Source: a virus. From it: a stretch of DNA of 64,000 bases. A program made the position numbers and the translations under genes. The notes beneath the pieces are model-generated. The model saw nothing but the letters and a program-made list of their open reading frames with translations, searched no databases and was not told the origin of the DNA. This document shows positions 59,875 through 64,000 of the stretch, piece by piece. The stretch lies in IMG/VR virus record IMGVR_UViG_3300006051_000001, positions 1 through 64,000 of that record; one strand, given 5' to 3'. How positions within the stretch are numbered: position 1 is the stretch's first letter; every line of letters starts with the position of its first letter.

Positions 59875-60497
59875 TGAGATCACAACCGATTTCCAAGTCT
59901 GCGAACTTCAGGTTCTCAGCGGATACCGTGCATGATACCGACGATACGTCGTTCCTGATCTTCAACAAGCAGGCGCTTCATCTGTACGAGATCGACTACA
60001 GTCACTTCAAGGCCATGAACGGAATCCTGAACCAACCTATCGTTGGCCGGTATACCGAACGTGAGATGGATAACCTGACGAAGGAGATGGTTCCTACGGC
60101 GAGTTGTATCTGGGATATGGTTAAGCAGTTTCTGGACGGAGCCCACATTCGGATTCCCTGCCCAAAGACAGCTGCGCTTATCTACAAGACGATTGCTCGT
60201 CACGTTGAGGCTCACCTACTGGCTATGCGAACTATCAAGATGTACGAGGCTCCAGATCCTGAGGACTTCCGTGCATTGACAGAGTTCGCTGTCGGCATTC
60301 GCACCAACGCCATGCGTAGCGATCTTGACATCGACGGCAAGCAGGCTCAAGGCATCAACCGTACTCAGCTCCCAGTCCGTGCGTCGTTCAGTCGTCAAAC
60401 GGTTACTGAGGACCTTGAGAAGAAGCCTGACATTCCAAGAGTGATGCAGAAGATGGACTGCATCGATCGGTATCTGGAGTCGATAGGTGGCCGTTGA
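59874..60497 (+). CDS. Virion-type or assembly protein, 207 aa
   Basis: Starts in TAATG overlapping the previous stop. Largely helical, with Cys in mid-sequence and a basic segment (LPVRASFSRQTVTEDLEKK) near the end. Overlaps the next gene by eleven bases. No motif is recognised. Its operon position suggests a tail-assembly part. Confidence 0.6.
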   Translation: MRSQPISKSANFRFSADTVHDTDDTSFLIFNKQALHLYEIDYSHFKAMNGILNQPIVGRYTEREMDNLTKEMVPTASCIWDMVKQFLDGAHIRIPCPKTAALIYKTIARHVEAHLLAMRTIKMYEAPDPEDFRALTEFAVGIRTNAMRSDLDIDGKQAQGINRTQLPVRASFSRQTVTEDLEKKPDIPRVMQKMDCIDRYLESIGGR

Positions 60498-61902
60498 ATT
60501 AGATTCCTCGCCGATTGCCCAAGAGCTCGCCCTCATCGTTAAGGAAGGTGGTAGTCCTTACTTCTTGTTCGCAGTGACCATCCACTGTGGCGGTAAAGAC
60601 ATTGCCCCTCACCAAGTGTTGAGGTTCGACGTTGGGCGCAACTACCGTGGCGCTTACACGGATGACCTATCTATCGTGCTGGCGCTTGGCGCCGGTACAT
60701 TGATGAACGACATTGGTCCGTATCAAGACGACATCAAGATCACCATCAACATCTCCAATGCTGATACAACCGGTACGCAGAAGACCGATCAAGCGGTGAT
60801 GTCCAGAACGTACGTCGCGTATCTGGGTGATGAGATCCCACGTCCATCCGATACAGCGTATAACCCATCGTTGCAGGATACCGAGACAGCTAACCGCAGC
60901 TCTATCAAGAACACGACGTTTGTGTTGGAGATGGCAGCCGTTAGTCAGTTGAGGAAGCAAAGCCTCGGAACGATCGGTAAAGCATGCCCTCCTTACGAGC
61001 TCATGCGTACGCTGATGACGAAAGCGTGTCAAGCGTTGAAGTTGGGTAAGGATGAAGTCATCGACAAGTTCGATATGACCGAGGCCAACAACCAGACTCC
61101 TCGTGACCACGTCATCGTTCCGGATAACACGCCTGTCTTGGAGATCCCTGATTACATCCAGAACAAGTCTGGTGGGATTTACTCGACAGGTCTTGGGTTC
61201 TATATCCAAGGACAATGTCTGTTCACTTGGCCGATGTACGATACCACCCGTCAAGACTCCGCTAAGCGAGTGTTGCAGGTTGTGATGGCTCCTAGTCGTC
61301 ACTCTGCTGTTCTCGATAAAACGTGGCGTGACGGTGGGCGGATGATCAGCATTTACTCGGCTGGTGTTTCTAAGATCCTCGACGATTCATTGGGTCAGCT
61401 GAACATCGGGGGTAACGCCGTTCGTTACACCAACGCTAACCAGTTGGTAGACGGTGGTCCTGTAGTTGCCGGTAACAAGATGACAGCCAGTCGTACAACC
61501 AACAACCAAGAGTTCTCGACAACGGTTGTGGGTAACGGTCAGAACCTCGCTAAAGCCGCTGGATCGAAAGTAACCGATAACGTGTACTTGGAGGCCAGCA
61601 AGCTGGCGAAACGTTCAGGTGCGATGATGGTGATCCCTTGGAAGCGAAGTAATCCAGAGCTCATCACTCCGGGTATGGCTACCGAGATCAATTACGATCA
61701 TGATGGCATTATCCGGACGATCGAAGGTACTGTGGTTTCATGCTACAGCTCTTACGAGTTGGAAGGTCAAGGCATGAACGCTGGTCGGTGGTACGCTGCA
61801 TCTGTAGTAACGGTCTTCATCGATCGGAATGATCCTGACTATATCGCTTACCTACAAGGTGGCGGTACGATCAGTGCTGTTCCAGAGATGGGTGAGATCT
61901 AA
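60487..61902 (+). CDS. Virion-type protein, 471 aa, possibly tail or baseplate
   Basis: GTG start with CTGGAG seven bases upstream, overlapping the preceding gene. Beta-rich with Gly, Asn and Thr (VLALGAGTLMNDIGPYQDD; TINISNADTTGT), a helical middle, then repeated Gly/Asn turns toward the end. The composition resembles tail-tube or hub proteins, but no signature confirms it. It closes the coupled set and is followed by an early-like motif and a terminator. Confidence 0.6.
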   Translation: MAVELDSSPIAQELALIVKEGGSPYFLFAVTIHCGGKDIAPHQVLRFDVGRNYRGAYTDDLSIVLALGAGTLMNDIGPYQDDIKITINISNADTTGTQKTDQAVMSRTYVAYLGDEIPRPSDTAYNPSLQDTETANRSSIKNTTFVLEMAAVSQLRKQSLGTIGKACPPYELMRTLMTKACQALKLGKDEVIDKFDMTEANNQTPRDHVIVPDNTPVLEIPDYIQNKSGGIYSTGLGFYIQGQCLFTWPMYDTTRQDSAKRVLQVVMAPSRHSAVLDKTWRDGGRMISIYSAGVSKILDDSLGQLNIGGNAVRYTNANQLVDGGPVVAGNKMTASRTTNNQEFSTTVVGNGQNLAKAAGSKVTDNVYLEASKLAKRSGAMMVIPWKRSNPELITPGMATEINYDHDGIIRTIEGTVVSCYSSYELEGQGMNAGRWYAASVVTVFIDRNDPDYIAYLQGGGTISAVPEMGEI

Positions 61903-61914
61903 CAATCGCTGAGT

Positions 61915-61924
61915 CACACATTAC
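61915..61924 (+). promoter_or_regulatory. Weak early-type motif CACACATTAC
   Basis: Matches TATACATTAC at seven or eight positions and lies 100 bases before the next start codon but upstream of a terminator hairpin, so a working promoter here is doubtful. Confidence 0.3.
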
Positions 61925-61942
61925 CGACGTAGAATCTAATCA

Positions 61943-61970
61943 CCGGGGGAGTAATTCCCCGGCCTTTTTC
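61943..61970 (+). terminator. Rho-independent terminator
   Basis: CCGGGGGA-GTAA-TTCCCCGG followed by CCTTTTTC. Confidence 0.85.
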
Positions 61971-62025
61971 TGCATCGGTAAGAAGGAACCATTTTGAATG
62001 CATTCTAATTTCAAGGAACTTAACC

Positions 62026-62781
62026 ATGAACACTACTCTGTCCCCAGACAGACCTGTAGTTGAGAGGAATACAATACTCAACTTAATTGTCAGAACCGAC
62101 AACGGCAAACAAGAGTACGGACTCTTCCTCGTCCTCGAAAGCTTTGATTATAACGACGCAATGGCAGAAGTTCGTATCGACGGCGCTGTGAAGTCCGAAG
62201 ATGTATTCTCCAAGCTCACACGGCAGCTTGTGGAACGCAAAACGATCATGCCTGTTGAATCGTACACTTTGGATTTAGGAGAGCGTGGGCGAGCTTGTGG
62301 AGCCTTGAAGGATAGCTACCATCATCAGCTCAACGACTGGTCTAGCATGGCCAAGGTGTTGATGACTGAAGTTGAGAAACATCACTTCGACTTCATGGGT
62401 CCTGAAGGACTCCTCCATCTACTCAAGGTCAATAACGGCCCGACGCTTGGACAGGTCTTCATCGAAATCAAAACGGGGAACTACGAATACACAACGCTGG
62501 ACATCATCGGACCTGAAGGGGCTGACTACCCTGAAGACTTCAAAGGCATGATTCAGCGGGAGATCACACGTTTCCTCAGAGACAAGTACAGCGACGTTCC
62601 ATTCGAGCTCATGGTTAGTATCCGCCAGTCGGATCTGTCCAAAGCTATCGAGGTGTTACATGTCGTCAAGTCAAGCTCTAATCACAGACATTTTCAAATC
62701 GGAGTTACTAAACGATTTAGACGGCCCGATGCTGGTGTCGTTGGCAATACAAGCGTGGCTCACCAATCACTTACTGGATGA
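62026..62781 (+). CDS. Unknown protein, 251 aa
   Basis: AAGGAAC precedes the ATG. Mixed alpha/beta (NLIVRTDNGKQEYGLFLVLE; LGQVFIEIKTGNYEYTTLDI). The final 40 residues overlap the next gene by 122 bases and become Arg/Ser/His-rich (SSSNHRHFQIGVTKRFRRP), unlike the rest, which suggests the overlapping gene constrains this stretch or that the frame was altered by an indel. No known domain. Possibly a small tail or assembly protein. Confidence 0.58.
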   Translation: MNTTLSPDRPVVERNTILNLIVRTDNGKQEYGLFLVLESFDYNDAMAEVRIDGAVKSEDVFSKLTRQLVERKTIMPVESYTLDLGERGRACGALKDSYHHQLNDWSSMAKVLMTEVEKHHFDFMGPEGLLHLLKVNNGPTLGQVFIEIKTGNYEYTTLDIIGPEGADYPEDFKGMIQREITRFLRDKYSDVPFELMVSIRQSDLSKAIEVLHVVKSSSNHRHFQIGVTKRFRRPDAGVVGNTSVAHQSLTG

Positions 62782-62938
62782 CTTGCTTTACTCGTTTCAA
62801 CTGAACAACATCACCTTCATTCAAACAGACCAATTCCTTCACTTATACGTTCGAGGACAAAGATTGAAAGTCCCACTCATCAACTTCATTACAGGAGAAC
62901 GCTATGGCCAAGCGGAGAACACCGGACGAGATCAGTAA
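62660..62938 (+). CDS. Unknown small protein, 92 aa
   Basis: CGAGGTG precedes the ATG within the previous gene. Hydrophobic helical first half (LLNDLDGPMLVSLAIQAWL) and a strand-rich second half (ITFIQTDQFLHLYVRGQRL). Overlaps both neighbours, so the three genes are coupled. Function unknown. Confidence 0.58.
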   Translation: MSSSQALITDIFKSELLNDLDGPMLVSLAIQAWLTNHLLDDLLYSFQLNNITFIQTDQFLHLYVRGQRLKVPLINFITGERYGQAENTGRDQ

Positions 62939-63380
62939 AGCCAAGGATGACATCATCACTACGCTTTCCATCGCGGCTCTCTCAGGGGCTGATAACGCCA
63001 AGATCCAACAGATCGCTTACTCGCTAATCGACAGAGCGCCAGGCGCTATGAAGAAAAGCTTCCTCCTTCCGTTGGCTCAGAGTGAAGAAGCTCTGGACAT
63101 CGTGTTGGAAGAGATGTGCTTCCCTCAGACAGAGAAGTGGATCGGCACTGCCCGCATTAACGATTACGAATATGACATCACCTTGAAGTGGACTGACACT
63201 TTGACGTATGTCCAATCCGAAGTCGTCGAACTCATCGCATCACAATTCCTTCAACGTGGTTTCACATCGGGTCGCCTTTACCTTCGCTTCACCCATCCTC
63301 AATACCGCTTCGAAGATAGCACCAGCGTCGACATGCAAACCTTCTGTGACCAAACACAGATGGGCTTGAAAGTTGCCTGA
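62904..63380 (+). CDS. Unknown protein, 158 aa
   Basis: ACAGGAGA precedes the ATG. A basic, helical N-terminus (AKRRTPDEISKAKDDIITTL) is followed by strands (YEYDITLKW; LYLRFTHPQYRF). Last gene of the plus-strand run before a bidirectional terminator. No family recognised; likely a minor structural or assembly protein. Confidence 0.62.
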   Translation: MAKRRTPDEISKAKDDIITTLSIAALSGADNAKIQQIAYSLIDRAPGAMKKSFLLPLAQSEEALDIVLEEMCFPQTEKWIGTARINDYEYDITLKWTDTLTYVQSEVVELIASQFLQRGFTSGRLYLRFTHPQYRFEDSTSVDMQTFCDQTQMGLKVA

Positions 63381-63385
63381 CACGA

Positions 63386-63431
63386 CATAAAGCCCGGCAT
63401 TGCGCCGGGCTTTATGCTCACTCTTTTTTTT
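63386..63431. terminator. Bidirectional palindromic terminator, copy 2
   Basis: Thirteen-base perfect arms CATAAAGCCCGGC and GCCGGGCTTTATG, then CTCACTC and eight T; nearly the same 45 bases as at 34724-34770. Confidence 0.92.
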
Positions 63432-63433
63432 GC

Positions 63434-64000
63434 TTACTCTGGGTCTTTGTCGCTGTACTGACGAAGACTTGCGTTGGCGTGCAGATACGCCGACTGAGCA
63501 ATGCCACCCAGAACCGGGAGGATGGTGCGAGGACCAGTACCGATACGCCCCATGATCTTCGATACGATTGCCGGACCTTGCTTAACCCGGTTCTTGTCGA
63601 TGCCGCCGCTCATGGACTTCAGGTCGCTGATAGCGATACGCAGATCACGCTTGATGTCGCCCATCAGCTTACCAACGTTACCGAGACCACGGCAGATGTC
63701 ACGGATCTCGCCGAAACCGCAGACGAAGGTGCCTTCATTGATCTTGGTGGACGAGCGGGTAACTTTGATAGCGGCGTTCAGCACGTTGATATCGTTGTCA
63801 CCAGCGGATACGGCCACGTCATTCAGACCTGGGTACTCGTAGAACTCGTTGGTGCCGTTCGGAGTGCCTTGCGGCAGATCGGCTTCAGCGACTTCCTGAC
63901 CACCCTTCAACTTGTCAGTGACAGTCTTGGAGAGCTTGGAGTACATCTTGATCCAGTCTTCAGTCAGGGTCTTACTGAAGTTGCAGGCGGTGTCCAAAGA
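63434..64000 (-). CDS. C-terminal part of a probable virion protein, cut by window edge
   Basis: The minus-strand frame is open to the window end (codons Ser-Leu-Asp before the TTG at 63997), so the N-terminus lies outside. About 188 residues are visible: a Lys-rich start, an acidic/Gly segment (FYEYPGLNDVAVSAGDND), then basic helices (LRIAISDLKSMSGGIDKNR). GC-optimised codons like those of the inner-body-like genes suggest an abundant structural protein, possibly another inner-body member. The assignment is tentative. Confidence 0.55.
   Translation of the reverse strand, partial: SLDTACNFSKTLTEDWIKMYSKLSKTVTDKLKGGQEVAEADLPQGTPNGTNEFYEYPGLNDVAVSAGDNDINVLNAAIKVTRSSTKINEGTFVCGFGEIRDICRGLGNVGKLMGDIKRDLRIAISDLKSMSGGIDKNRVKQGPAIVSKIMGRIGTGPRTILPVLGGIAQSAYLHANASLRQYSDKDPE

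Noticed and set aside
1-64000. CRISPR arrays, insertion sequences, integrase or attachment sites
   Set aside because: No regularly spaced repeats, transposase motifs or terminal inverted repeats with target duplications were seen; repeats found are terminators and promoter motifs.

Overview
This window is a 64 kb piece of a phiKZ-like jumbo bacteriophage (a nucleus-forming phage, Chimalliviridae type), most likely infecting Pseudomonas or a related gamma-proteobacterium. The signature genes are a PhuZ tubulin (2221-3228), a chimallin-like nuclear shell protein (12640-14652), split multisubunit RNA polymerase genes of both the non-virion and virion type, an SSB with a bacterial-style acidic tip, and a protease-processed inner-body protein family. 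Gene order (PhuZ, ChmA, RNAP beta-prime N-half, a gp68-like gene, two further genes, RNAP beta C-half, RNAP beta-prime C-half, helicase, virion RNAP subunit, inner-body genes) resembles phiKZ genes of roughly 39 to 100 as I remember them. Host and names from synteny are inference; no database was searched. No tRNA, CRISPR array or insertion sequence was recognised.

Layout. 1-3.6 kb: small unknown genes, a minus-strand late-type gene, phuZ and a zinc-knuckle protein. 3.7-8.1 kb: eleven overlapping small unknown genes, several sharing a beta-strand motif of the type VVDI. 8.1-11.1 kb: the C-terminal half of a family B DNA polymerase and three small genes. 12.2-17.6 kb: chmA behind a long leader with tandem early-type promoter motifs, then the RNAP beta-prime N-half. 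17.7-22.3 kb: unknown genes, an SbcD/Mre11-like nuclease and ssb. 22.4-31.7 kb: the non-virion RNAP block. 31.7-34.7 kb: an SF2 helicase and small genes. 34.8-38.7 kb (minus): acidic protein, virion RNAP beta-prime C-half and an unknown gene. 38.7-41.5 kb: a virion-type gene interrupted by a frameshift at a run of eight T. 41.6-44.7 kb (minus): an inner-body-like protein, a small protein and a zinc metalloprotease. 44.8-46.6 kb: the N-terminal half of the DNA polymerase. 46.7-50.7 kb (minus): two virion-type genes. 50.8-63.4 kb: virion-type genes including two more inner-body-like proteins. 63.4-64 kb: a truncated minus-strand gene.

Control signals. A motif close to TATACATTAC stands before chmA (three partial or full copies), the gp68-like gene and the RNAP beta C-half; it resembles the AT-rich TATATTAC early promoter reported for phiKZ. 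GC-rich hairpins followed by TTTATGC end most transcription units; between convergent genes they become perfect inverted repeats with the motif on both sides. TATG is also the reported core of phiKZ late promoters, so these elements may act both as terminators and as start sites.

How it fits together: the window holds machinery for the phage nucleus (shell, tubulin spindle, putative import and RNA-associated proteins with RD/RGG tails), replication and repair (split polymerase, SSB, SbcD, helicase), phage transcription (most of the non-virion RNAP, one virion RNAP part) and the start of the head and tail structural block.
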